Positions 20,880 through 33,433 of a DNA stretch of 64,000 nucleotides are shown piece by piece. The stretch comes from Thamnidium elegans (Eukaryota; Mucoromycota; Mucoromycetes; Mucorales; Mucoraceae): NCBI GenBank assembly GCA_025201345.1, contig JAIXMG010000036.1:336374-400373 (forward strand), written 5' to 3'. Every line of letters begins with the position of its first letter. Within the stretch, counting starts at the first letter, position 1. Position numbers and translations under genes: made by a program. The notes beneath the pieces were generated by a model that was given only the letters and a program-made list of their open reading frames with translations, did not search any database and was not told the DNA's origin.

Positions 20880-23800
20880 ATGGGAATTACAATTCTCTTT
20901 ATCTTTACACTAATATTAACAGTCAAATCATTGCCAATTTTTGAAACAGGTAAAAAAAAAAACCGGTTTAATTTAAATAGTATTTTTTTTTAAAAAAAAA
21001 TGATCATATAGCGAATGATTATGATCGATATGGAAAGCAATGCCCATTATTTCCACAGTATAACGTAGTATGTCCTATATTATGTGTAAAGAATCATGAT
21101 TTTTGTCCACCAAGTCTAGCTCCTGTCTGTTCTGTTGGACAACAATTCTGTCTCGACGGCACCTGTCAGACTTTGTGCGATTCGTCTATATCAAACGTTT
21201 GCACGTGTAACCATCCATCACCAGGTTATGTACCCTGTGCAGCAAACCAGCTCATTAATATCACACACTTTAATCCTAGTTTAAAAGAAATACAAACAAG
21301 AGAACTTTGTGCGTCCGCTGCAAATATACCAAATACCACACCGATTGGACTATGGGGGTTCGATAACGCAACTACTCTTTTATGGGCTCAATGTCCAGCA
21401 GCTCCTCCAGCTCACTTTACGTTTAAAGAACCCATGTGGATTGCAGTATGGGCTATATCTGCCGCAGAAGCATTTATTTTATTCAGTTGGCATATTTATA
21501 AATACCTTGCAGAGTTAAAATATAAAAAACACAGGAAAGCTGACTCTTTGTTACGTACCGAAGCAGCTCATTCAGACAGTTCTGTTGTTGAAAAAATAAA
21601 AACCGTACAACATGTCTCTTCAAGTGAAAATATCGAAAACGAAAAAGAAACTAAAACTTTAGAAAGCTCTTTATTATTACAAGATATAGAACAACTTGGG
21701 TTTAGAGGATTTAAAAGAGATTATTTTGGTCTTTTAAGTTTTGGGTCAGTTATGATCATTACTTTTTTATTTATGGTTTTTCTTGGATGTATCGTAGGCG
21801 ATTATTGTAAGCTCTTTTTTATATATATAATAAATGGAATAATATTTAATCTTTTTTTATTTTTTATTTAGATGGTAAATTAAATGGAGGCGTACTACAT
21901 GTATACTTGTCCTCCGATTCTTCTTCCAAAATCTTTTGTGCAGTCTGGCATATCTCGGCTGCTTGGTTCGCTATCGTCTTGCTATTCAGAAACAGAATTC
22001 AAAACTATTTTAGAATTGAATCATACCCCCATCTTTGTCCGTTTATTCAAATAGAACGCAAACAAGATGAACTCATGTTTTTACAAGATGATAACAACTG
22101 GATATCTAAGTTTAGAGGAATTGAGAGAACTGTAATTGAACGACTAGGGTAATATATATATATATATATATACATATATTATGCAATTGGGTTAATCCCG
22201 TTATATCTAGAATGAATATTATCGTTGAAACTTGCCCAGTACATATTACCTCTAATAAGTTACGCTATTTTGAATTTCAATGCATGCGTTATATCTATAA
22301 CACGGAAAAAAGAAGGTTCGAACCTTACCTGTTTGACCTTGGTTCAACAAATAAAGAACTAAAGAGTTTGTCGAAAGGAATCAAAATCTCGGAAGCTGTA
22401 TATAGAAAAGAACTATTAGGTCCGAATATTATTCCGGTTTATGTACCTTCCATTCCATGGGCTATTATTCAAGAGTAAGTTAACCCCTTTATATATATAT
22501 ATATATATATATAATCTTTGTTAATTTATATAAGCTTCATTATATATATATATATATATATAGATTCAGTTCGTTTTTATATCTATACCAGATGATGTGT
22601 ATGTGGGTATGGTAGTAAGTATATTATATATATATATATGTATTGATGTTAAAATACGGTTTAACTTTATTTGCTTCCTCTCTCTATATCTTTATTTCAG
22701 TTACTTTCAATACTATCCAATGGGTCTTGTACAAACCGGCATTATTCTTATATCCGCTTTTATCAGAGTTTATTTAAGGTTAAAAGCCGAACGACGTATT
22801 AAATCTATGGCGGAATACACAAGTAAAATCCATGTCTACAGAGACAGTGTATGGAAAGACGATACTTCGAGCGCGGACCTTGTCCCAGGAGACGTATTTG
22901 AAATAGACGAACATTCACAAGTCCCATGCGATTGCATGCTTCTTTCTGGTACAGTTGTTGTGAACGAATCTGCACTTACAGGAGAAGCTATGCCAATTCG
23001 TAAATTTCCTTTACCTGATGACGATAATGTATACGAAATGGATGGTGCAGGGAAATCAAATACACTTTATGCTGGTACATTAGTATCTCAAGTCATGCCG
23101 GCAATTGATCAGTTAGAAAAAAGAGTTTATGCTGTTGTTGTTCGAACTGGTATATCTAGTGAAAAGGGTATGCTGCTTCATAAGATCCTTTTTCCGTCAC
23201 CTGTCAGTTTTATTTTTGACCAACATATCAAAATTGCTATCTGTATCTTGCTGGCTTGGGGAGGCATTGCGTTTGGGTTAACTTTATATCTTATGGGTCG
23301 CGGTAATATTACAAGCTGGTATTATGGTGTCTTTATCATGTCGCAAATCTTCTCTCCGTTATTACCTGCAGCATTTACCATCAATCAGTCTGTATGCGCT
23401 GCTCGTCTTCGTAAAAAACAAATTATTTGCATTGATTTAGCTCGTATTAATCTTGCAGGCAAAGTAAGAATATTTTGTTTCGACAAAACGGGTACTTTAA
23501 CCCGCGAAGGATTAGAATTCTTTGGTTCGATTGCAGCAACTCAAAACCAGTTCCAAGAAAGAATACAAGACCCATCAAGTATGGAGCCAATCTTGGCTAT
23601 GGGTATCGCAACATGTCATGCTGTCACTAAAGTAGGCGATCAATTGATTGGTAACCCAGTTGATATTGAATCTTTCAACGCAATGCATTGGGAAATTATT
23701 TCCCCTGCCAACCCGGATTATCTTGATAGTTTCATGCCGCCCGCAGGGTTTAAACACACGACAGGTCCTGTTCATGTTATTCGACGCTGCGAGTTTATTC

Positions 23801-25677
23801 ACGCTCGTGCATCTCAATCTGTAGCCATATTAGACCCTACGGATAATCACTTTCACGTGTTTTTAAAAGGGTCATTTGAAAAAGTCAAGTTACTTTCCAC
23901 GGCAGGTTCTATACCTGCCGATTATGATTTGATTTCATCAGATTATGCACAGCAAGGTTGTTACGTGCTGGCTTTAGCTCATCGTGATATGGGTGAAATA
24001 GACAAAGATATGACGATTGAGCAAGTTAAACTTATGAGTCGCGATGAACTTGAGATCGGATGCAACTTTATCGGATTTGTTTTATTTAGAAATATGCTAA
24101 AAGAAGATACAGCTGATGCAATTTCGCAACTGAAGGAAGGCGACGTTAGAACTGTTATGATCACGGGAGATACTGCGTTGACGGGTATATACATTGCTCG
24201 ACAGTGCGGTATGATTGACCCGGGACAAGGGATATTTTTAGGCGATCTTGTACATGATCAGATGGTATGGCGTAATATAGATACCGGTAATAAAGTAGAT
24301 GATATAAATACCATATTAAATCAAGACATATGTCAAGGCTACAAACAAAGAATAGAGTTGGCTTTGACAGGTTGCGCTTTTGAATTTCTTGTTACTCAAA
24401 ATTTAATAGGTCCTTATCTACTCTATACTCGTGTGTTCGCTCGGATGACACCTAATGATAAAGTGCAGTGTGTGCTGTTGCATATGAAAAAAGGTGTAAC
24501 GGCCATGTGTGGAGATGGTGGTAATGATTGCGGTGCTCTTCGCGCCGCTCATGTCGGGATGGCATTATCGGAGGCCGAGGCTTCCATGGTATCACCATTT
24601 AGTACCGGAAATCGTACAATTATGCAGTGCGTTGAACTCTTAAAACAAGGACGTGCCGCGCTTGCTACTAGTTTTGCAAATTACAAGTAAGTTGTATATA
24701 TTTTTTTCCTCCTCTTGAACATATTAAATAATACGTTTACTTTAATAGGTTTTTAATTCTTTATGGCGAAATTATGTGCGCGTGGGAATTAACTATGTTT
24801 TATTTTAGTGTTATAGCTCCTCAAAGTATATGGGTATTTTTAAATTAATTAAATTGATAAGAGATTTTCACGTAATACCAAACATCTGTTTTCTTTTTTT
24901 TTTCTAGATTACTATTGATGGTTTTATTACGACTTCTATGACATTTGCTATTACACAAGCCGGTCCTGCCAATAGGCTGGCCCCTGCACGACCTACAGCC
25001 AAACCTTTGGGATTATATACGTTGGCCTCGTGCTGTGGTGTTATTTTTATAAACTTTTTATTTGCTATTATGAGGTAAGAATAAATGCAATCGGGAAATA
25101 ATTACGGAACTGACATTGAACCTGTTTTATATATAGTATCGTCTGGTTGTTCCAACAAGACTGGTTTATTTGTAATGAATTTGACAGTACCTCTATCGAT
25201 ACAGCCAAATGGTGGTTACTAGGTGATAATTATGAATCTGAAATGATATCTCTTGTGGTTCTTTTTCAATTCTTTAATAGTGCAGCGATTTTCAATTTCG
25301 GTACATCGTTTAGACAATCTTGGTGGCGAAATTATATACTCGTTTTTTTTTACTGTTGCTTCTTTGTTCATGTCAGCTTTCTTATTCTAGCAGACCCTAA
25401 CCCCTATAGCTGTATCTTTCGAATCAATTGTGGTTCTTCCGAGATACTGGTTGAATTAGGGTACCCAAAGCCGAATTGGGATATCCCTATTTATAATTCG
25501 CCTTTAGGTCATAACGTTTTACCGAAATACTTTCGTTGGGAACTATGGGGTTTTGTTATTGGTAATAGCATAATTAATATTATTTGGGAGCGTATTGTAT
25601 TATTATGTATAGTAAAAAACTGGGCTATCAAGAGTGGAAGGGCTAATAAGGAGGGTAAGGTTGTAATGAAACTGTAA
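20880..25677 (+). CDS. P5-type (P5B-like) cation-transporting ATPase with Cys-rich ectodomain
   Basis: Nine exons: 20880-20949, 21012-21806, 21872-22148, 22211-22474, 22564-22614, 22701-24686, 24749-24833, 24908-25074, 25137-25677; 1411 aa, all phases matching. A signal peptide (MGITILFIFTLIL) is followed by a Cys-rich lumenal domain (residues about 27-110). Then come membrane helices, the actuator motif LTGEAMP (about 579), the phosphorylation motif FCFDKTGTLTREG (about 746), FARMTPNDK and the hinge GDGGNDCGALRAAHVG (about 1090). SEAEASMVSPF and DKTGTLT fit the P5 family (ATP13A2/Ypk9), which acts in endo-lysosomal or vacuolar membranes; ATP13A2 exports polyamines. Oddities: TGEA where TGES is usual, and FSPLLPA in helix M4 where P5B has PPALP. 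Substrate may therefore differ. The exon 5 donor was set at GTAAGTATA (22615) because it restores MWVWYYFQYYPMG. Confidence 0.9.
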
Positions 25678-26417
25678 AAAAAAAAAAAAGAAAAAAAAAA
25701 AAAAAAAAAAAAAAGAATCATTTGTCAAATAAAAACCAACAATTGTATAATATCTAGCATTTATTTCTTTAACAAATAATTTCATATGAAAAAAGAAGGA
25801 GGGGATTTAACAAGATGAATTCAAAACTTTTTTCTTTTCATGTAAAAAAAAGTATTCTATCAAATAGACTGATTAAGACAATAGGTTTTTTTAAAAAACA
25901 AAAGGAAACAGCCGTATTAAAAAAAATGCATATTTTTTTTTAATCTGTTAAATGACATACAATCCTTATTTTTTCCACCTCCTTTAATATTGTATTTTCT
26001 CAAACGTTTACAACTTTCATATGTCTTTGTTTTAAGCAAATATGTCATATAGTCCGAAAATATACCGACTACCCGCTAATGTCAATTAAAGAGAAGACAA
26101 GAATACATTTAAAAAGGGAAGGTCAAAAGTATCTTATCTTGCCACCTGTGAAACATTTACTCTTATCTGCTATAAAAAAAAAATCGGTGAGAAAATAATT
26201 CTGGTAAATGAAAATTGTATTGATACTTTAATACGCTTATTGAAACAAGGTAAGAGGTCGAGTAAATGCATTTACTCTATATTGTCAACTATTGATTAAT
26301 AAAGTACTGTCCCACAGTTCAAAAACAAAAAAAAATTTTTTTTTGGGGGCAATATGTTGATAAGCGTCATGCATCGGCAGAAGTGAAATATCATAGACAT
26401 TGAATTTATTCCCTCCA

Positions 26418-26456
<39 letters not shown>

Positions 26457-28652
26457 CTTTCGTTTATTTATAGTACCGGATAAGGGGGGATTGGCGATAA
26501 AAAACCGTTAGTTCAGTAAGTTATTAAAGTTTTACATACCCGTATGCCAATCGTTATTTCATATTGGTTGAATACGACATCTAAATCTAGTTACGAAATG
26601 TGATATATGTGGTTTCAAAGCAATGTATGGCGACTTATCATATGTAGAATGTGTTTACGGTAGAGTATGAAGTAGCAGTAGCATCTCTTTAATTCACATG
26701 TGTATGATGAAAGTAGTAAATATATGTTTGTTGAAATATATTTGAGTTATTCTATCAGCATAGTAAATATAGTAAAAGCAGAAGTTTATTTGTAATAAAT
26801 TTAAGTTTTTCATTTCGGATTCATTCAAGTATTCAAAAAAAAAAATGCTGATCTCTTTTGTACAAGACACAGTATTAATACGAAAAGTGGTTCTTTAACT
26901 CCGAGGCTAAAGAATCTCATTCTCTTCTTTATTTTTATTTCGTTATACGAATTAATGACGCCCTATTATTTTAATAAAGTCTTTTTCGTCATCATTAACA
27001 GAAATCGAATCCGGTAAAACCTTCACTAAGCAACGGCAGAAAGCTATTTTTGACGGCAGTTCGAAAAGAATGATTAGAAGCGTGCTAAACATACAATCTA
27101 GATACATATGTCTAAATAGATTCGAAAGACCGATCTATTATACTTTCTTTTCTTGGTTTTCGAATCAAATATTTGTGGTTTTTTAAGTTAAGAGGCGTAA
27201 AGCATACAAATAAAGAGCATGAAAGCCAGGCAAAAACAAATTGCATACAGCTCTAAACCGCCTTCATCCCCTATAGTTACATCAATAGTGATTGCTATTT
27301 GAAATAACGATGATTAAAATAGTTGACTTTATAATAAATGTGCTCAATTAGTAAAATCAACATGAAATAGTAAAATCTTTTGTGTGTAGGACAAGATTAA
27401 ATTTTTCTTAATTTAAAATAAATATTAAATGCAGATCATCGTCTTGGCTTTTATTACTTTTAAAGGGAGGACGAGATATAAGTTTTATATATATATGTAT
27501 ATATATCGTATATGCACTTATTAGTCATATATATATATACATACAATAAATGGAACAATTTGAGAACAATCTAATCAAAAAGTAACTTCATCTCGCAAAA
27601 ACTAAGGAAAATATGCGTGTACCTTAAACTTTAAATCGATCTTAAGGGGGGGGGGGAGTTTTCCAATTGTATATAATTTTTGTACCGTTATCTTTTTGTA
27701 GCATATAAAAGGCTATCCAAGTTTAAATTACATACTTTTTTCTTGTGTACATTGATTGCAGATAAACACACAAACAATGATACCATACAAGTATCTAAAT
27801 AGTCAAATTCTAAAGTTGATTTATATCCAATCATTTCTAACGGGCCATTGCATTTTGCTGTAATCCCGCTCCGATTTCTATTTTTTTTGCACTAAGTAAG
27901 GTTAGCCAATCGTATTAGACGGAAACTCGTAGCCGAGAAAGGCTTCTAATGTGAGATCAAAATGTTTGAGTCAAATAGGAACATATAAACAAAAAGGCAC
28001 CGGTACTTTCGGCTTGTTTCTATCTCGGACTCGATAATCTTAATTATAACTTGGAACAAAAATTTAGAGGAGAAAAAAGCTTATTGCACCTATATTTTTT
28101 GGATCCCCCTCCTATACAAGAAGGCAAAAAAATAAAAAATAAACTATTGTACTTTTTATACGTTTGACAATTATGTCGCTTTTCATACTTTAAATTGCGA
28201 TTTTTTAAAGAAAAATAGGAAACTATGGCCGCGTCACATGTATTAATAAAGTAAATTACGTATCTACATGAAATAAGAAACTATGTATTTTCGTGCGACC
28301 TTGAAATGACTTACGGATATGCTTTCAAGTAGAACTTTAACGCACTGAAGAAAAAAAAAAAGCAAATCGTGAACTGTCCGAAATCGGAGTATGTTTGATT
28401 ACTCCGCCACAAGAGGATGTATGTATAAGCTTTCATCATAGGCTCGGTCCCATAGGAGCCGTGCCTATTCTTCAATAGCTTCCATCACAGCGGAAAAACT
28501 ACGGCACTTCTAATCAAACACGTTTATATATAAAAGCAACTAAAAAAAAGTTGTTGTCCTTTTTTTTTTTTTTTTAATACAGTTTCTTTTCAATTATTGT
28601 TTAAATTTTTTTTCTCTTTTTTTTTTAAAAATTTAAACATTTTTTGTCTTTC
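25678..28652. other. 3.0-kb intergenic region, includes ABC-transporter promoter
   Basis: No coding exon recognised on either strand. A runs follow the ATPase stop (25676-25714), a T run lies at 26425-26456, and a G run (GGGGGGGGG) at about 27647. The last 300 nt hold the CGG/CCG palindrome and a T-rich leader before the ABC transporter ATG. Confidence 0.55.
28378..28406. promoter_or_regulatory. CGG/CCG palindrome upstream of PDR transporter
   Basis: CGGAGTA (28385-28391) and its exact reverse complement TACTCCG (28400-28406) are separated by 8 nt. A further CCG at 28378-28380 forms an everted CCG-N4-CGG. It lies about 247 nt before the ATG. Spaced CGG triplets are the usual sites of Zn2Cys6 activators that control PDR transporters in ascomycete yeasts. 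Function here is inference. Confidence 0.4.
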
Positions 28653-31600
28653 ATGACTAGTAATAATTATCTCCCATCCAGTAAAGGTCGGGAATCTGAT
28701 CGCCACTCTAGCGACGGATCAACACAAACAGTATTCCAAAATGGACTTCATGATTATGAAGTAACCGAAGGCAATTTTGGTGAACCTAATGCTAATGCAG
28801 TAAATATTGAAGGTAAAAATGATAGTTTGCATTCAAATCAAAAATAAATATATGTATATATCTAACTCTGATCCGAATTAGCCGCAAAGGGAGAATACGG
28901 TGATTTGAAACGCGAATTATCTCGTATTAGTCGTATTTCTGCTCCTGCAAGTAAACTTGAAGAAGGTGATGCCAATGAATTCGATTTAGATGATTTCCTT
29001 AACGGCCTCCACAGCGATGAATCTTCGGCTGGTCATGTTAACAAAAACTTGGGCCTTGTTTGGAAAGATTTAACAGTCATGGTACGATTAGCAAAAAAAA
29101 AAAAAAAAAAAAAAGTGTTGCAATGCTAAATATTTTTATAAAACTATTAGGGTCAAGCAGCTGATGCTCATACAATTCCTACCGTTTTCTCTTACCTTCA
29201 ATTCTGGAAATTTTTGGGTGTTGGTGTCAGTAAAAACAAGAAGATCATCTTGAATAATCTTACAGGCCACTGTAAATCCGGAGAAATGTTGCTTGTTCTT
29301 GGTCGTCCTGGTGCAGGTTGTACCTCCTTTTTAAAAGTGATGGCCAATATGCGTGGTTCTTACACTGACGTTAACGGTTCCATCAGTTACGGTGGTATCG
29401 ACGCAGAAACTTTTTCTAAATTATACCGTGGTCAAGTATGTTATAACGAAGAAGAAGATCAGCATTATCCTACCTTAACAGCCAAGCAAACTCTCGAATT
29501 TGCTCTTCGTATGAAGACCCCAGGAAAGCGTCTTCCTGATGAATCGAAAACTGATTTTGTTAACAAGATTCTTTATATGCTCGGTAATATGCTCGGTCTT
29601 ACCAAACAAATGAATACCATGGTTGGTAATGCTTGGGTTCGTGGTCTCTCTGGTGGTGAACGTAAGCGTATGTCTATTGCCGAACAAATGACTACCTCCA
29701 GTTCTATCAATTGTTGGGATTGTTCTACGCGTGGTCTTGATGCTGCATCAGCTCTTGATTATGTTCGCTCTCTTCGTATTATGACAGACGTCTTCAAGAA
29801 GACAACAATTGCCACCCTCTACCAAGCTTCTAACAATATCTTTACTCTCTTTGATAATGTGCTTTTATTAGACGAAGGCCGATGTCTTTATTTTGGACCT
29901 GTCGAATACGCCAAAGAATATTTTGAGTCTCTTGGTTTCCACTGTCCTAACCGTAAATCTATTCCTGATTTCTTAACAGGTCTCTGTAACCCTAACGAAC
30001 GTGAAGTTATGCCTGGATACGAAAACTCGTCACCTAAAAACGCAGCTCAGTTCGAAGAAAGATACCTTCAATCCCAAATGTATAAACAAGTCATGAACGA
30101 TTTCCAAGAATACGAACATATGATTGCTACCGAAAAGCCTGCTGATAACTTTAGACAAGCTGTCGATGATGAACACCAAAAGCGTGCCAAGAAGACTGCA
30201 CCATATACTGCTTCATTTTATCAACAAGTTAAGCATCTTACTATTCGTCAATACCATCTTAACATTACCGATATGGGCGCCTTAATCTCTCGTTATGGTA
30301 CCATTCTTATTCAATCTCTTATTACTGCTTCTTGTTTCTTTAAAATGGCTGAAGATGGTGCTGGTGCCTTCTCAAGAGGTGGTGCACTTTTCTTTTGTAT
30401 TTTATTCAACGCCTTTATTTCACAATCCGAGCTTATTGCTTTCTTGATGGGTAGACCTATTCTCGAAAAACATAAGCAGTATGCACTCTATCGTCCTTCT
30501 GCATTTTATATTGCTCAAGTTGTTATGGATATTCCTTACGCTATCTTGCAAGTTCTCTTGTTTGAAATCTGTGCTTACTTTATGATGGGTTTGAAATTAG
30601 AAGCTGGTGCTTTCTTCTCTTTCTTTATCATTTTGTTCTTTGTCAACTTGTGTATGAACGGTTTCTTCAGATTCTTTGGTGCTTTTACTACTAGTTTCTT
30701 CCTTTCCACTCAGCTCTCTGGTGGTGTTCTTATTGCTGTTACAACCTACACTGGTTACACTATTCCTTACAACAAAATGCATCCTTGGCTTTCTTGGATC
30801 TACTGGATCAACCCTTTGACTTACTCTTACAAGGCTTTAATTATTAACGAATTGGGTGGTCAAGAATATACTTGTGAAGGAGCTGGAAATGCTGTCCCTT
30901 ACGGTCCTGGTTACGATGACTGGAACTACAAGGTGTGCACAATGACTGGTGGCCACCCCGGTGAAAACTTTGTTAGAGGAGACGATTACTTGAACGATTA
31001 CCTCAGTTACGATCCTTCTCAGATGTGGGCCCCCGATTTTATTGCTATTGTTGCTTTCTTTCTCTTCTTTACGGTCATCACTGCTCTTACTATGGAGTTT
31101 GTTGGTATCAATAAATCCGGAACTCTCACCAAACTCTTTTTACCTGGAAAGGCTCCTAAGCCTCGTACCCCTGAAGAAGAAGAAGCTAGACGTAAGAAGC
31201 AAACTAACTTTAGTGCTGGCGAAGCTAGTGAAGATGGTGGAACCACTTTCTCTTGGCAAAGCATTGACTACACCGTTCCTATCAAGGGCGGTAGTCTTCA
31301 ACTTTTGAACGGTGTCTCTGGTATTGTTCGTCCTGGTCATTTAACTGCTTTGATGGGTTCTTCTGGTGCAGGTAAAACCACTCTTTTGGATGTCCTTGCT
31401 CGCAGAAAGACTATTGGTAAAATCGATGGCCGTGTCTACTTGAACAACGAAGCACTTATGTGTGATTTTGAACGTATTACTGGTTACTGTGAACAAATGG
31501 ATGTACATCAACCTGCTGTCACAGTTCGTGAAGCACTCCGTTTCTCTGCTTACCTTCGTCAACCTGTTGAAGTCTCCAAAGAAGAAAAGAATGCATATGT

Positions 31601-33137
31601 TGAAACGATTCTTCAATTATTAGAGATGGAAGATATCGGTGATGCACAAATTGGTTCGGTCGAAAGTGGTTTTGGTATCTCTATTGAAGAACGTAAGCGT
31701 TTGACTATTGGTATGGAATTAGTTGGTAAACCCAAGCTTCTTTTCCTTGATGAACCTACATCTGGTCTTGACGCTCAAAGTTCTTTCAATATTATTCGAT
31801 TTATTCGTAAATTGGCTGATTCGGGATGGCCTGTCTTGTGTACCATTCATCAACCTTCTGCTATCTTGTTTGAACATTTCGACCACCTCTTGCTTTTAGT
31901 CCGTGGTGGTAGAACTGCTTACTACGGTGAAATCGGACCCAACTCTCAAACCATGATTGAATACTTTGAAACGAATGGCGGGCCCAAATGCTCTCCTGAA
32001 GCTAACCCTGCAGAATATATTTTGGAATGTGTTGGTGCTGGTACTTCTGGTAAGGCCAAGGCTGACTGGGCTGAAATCTGGGAAAACTCTTCTGAAGCCA
32101 AGGGACTTGTATCTGAACTTGAAGAAATCCATGCTTCCTCTGACCCTAACCCTACTCGTCATGCTCAAACTTATGCTACCGATATGTTGACTCAATTTAA
32201 GTTGGTTCATGGTCGTATGGCTTTATCTTACTGGCGTTCTCCTGATTACAATGTTGGTCGTCTCCTTAACGTTTTGTTCACTGCCTTGGTCACGGGTTTT
32301 ACTTTCTGGAAGTTGGGAAATACCTCTTCTGATATGTTAAACAAACTGTTTGCCCTCTTCTCTACGTTTATTATGGCCATGACGCTTATTATTCTTGCTC
32401 AACCCAAGTTTATTACAGAAAGACAGTTCTTTAGACGTGAATATGCTTCTCGTTATTACAGTTGGTTGCCTTGGGGTATCTCTGCTGTTCTTGTCGAAAT
32501 GCCTTATATTATCTTCTTCTCTGCCTGTTTCATGTTTGGCTTCTACTGGACCTCTGGTATGGACAGTTCCTCCGAAGCTTCTGGTTACTTTTATATTATG
32601 TTTACTGCTATTGTCTTCTGGGCTGTCACACTTGGTTTTGTTATCGCATCTGTCTCCGAATCTCCTTTGATGGCAGCTGTTATCAATCCTTTGGCCATGT
32701 CTTTACTTATTTTGTTTGCTGGTTTGATGCAAGCACCCTCTCAGATGCCTAAATTCTGGAGTTCTTGGATGTACTGGCTTGATCCTTTCCATTACTATAT
32801 TGAAGGCCTTGCAGTAAACGAATTACAAAACCTTGTGGTTAACTGTAACCAAGAAGATCTTTTGAAATTCAATGTACCTCCTAATATGACGTGTGGTGAA
32901 TACACTCAAAACTTCTTTGCTTATGGTGCACCCGGATACATTGACAACCCTGAAGCGACTTCACCCGAAATGTGCGGTTACTGTACGTTTAAGTCTGGTA
33001 AAGAGTTCTATTCCTCTCGTTTCGATTGGAGTGAAGATCACAAGTGGCGTAACTTTGGTATTGTTATCGGGTTCTTCGTGTTCAATGTGATTGTATTCTT
33101 GACACTCGTCTATTTCCGTAGAAAGCCCAGACGTTAA
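28653..33137 (+). CDS. PDR/CDR-type ABC multidrug exporter (ABCG full-length)
   Basis: Three exons: 28653-28812, 28882-29081, 29151-33137; 1448 aa, the usual length for PDR transporters. Topology is (NBD-TMD)2. NBD1: degenerate Walker A GRPGAGCTSFLK (about 173; Cys replaces the catalytic Lys, normal for this family), signature VRGLSGGERKRMSIAE, Walker B region CWDCSTRGLDAA. NBD2: canonical Walker A GSSGAGKTTLLDVLA (about 855), signature region reading SGFGISIEERKRLTIG (a diverged C-loop, again family-typical), Walker B LLFLDEPTSGLDAQSS, and the H-loop in IHQPSA. ABC2-type membrane domains follow each NBD. It is expected in the plasma membrane, pumping out hydrophobic drugs, azoles or lipids. 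The coding sequence is notably rich in CTT/GCT/TCT codons and less AT-rich than its neighbours, consistent with high expression. The start ATG follows a T-rich leader. Confidence 0.95.
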
Positions 33138-33433
33138 ATCTACTTGTATTTATGTGCATTTCGTATAGAATCCTTTTTTTCTTTCTTTTATTACACTGTA
33201 TTTTTCCATCCCGTCTTTACTTTTATATTGTATTGATTAATTTTATTATTATACCACTTATTTTTAATTATCACAATAAACCATATATTTTTTTTTATAC
33301 GTATATATATATATATATTATTTTTGTCCTTTATAAGTTTCCTTGTTGGACTGAACCTATAGTAGTCATTGTCTTGTGAAAAGCAAAAAGATAAGTCAAT
33401 TATTTGTAAAAACAGAACCCAAAATGTTTTTTA

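Noticed and set aside
31019..31340. Open frames on both strands inside the ABC transporter
   Set aside because: Shadows of the high-bias coding sequence; the transporter frame has all NBD motifs.
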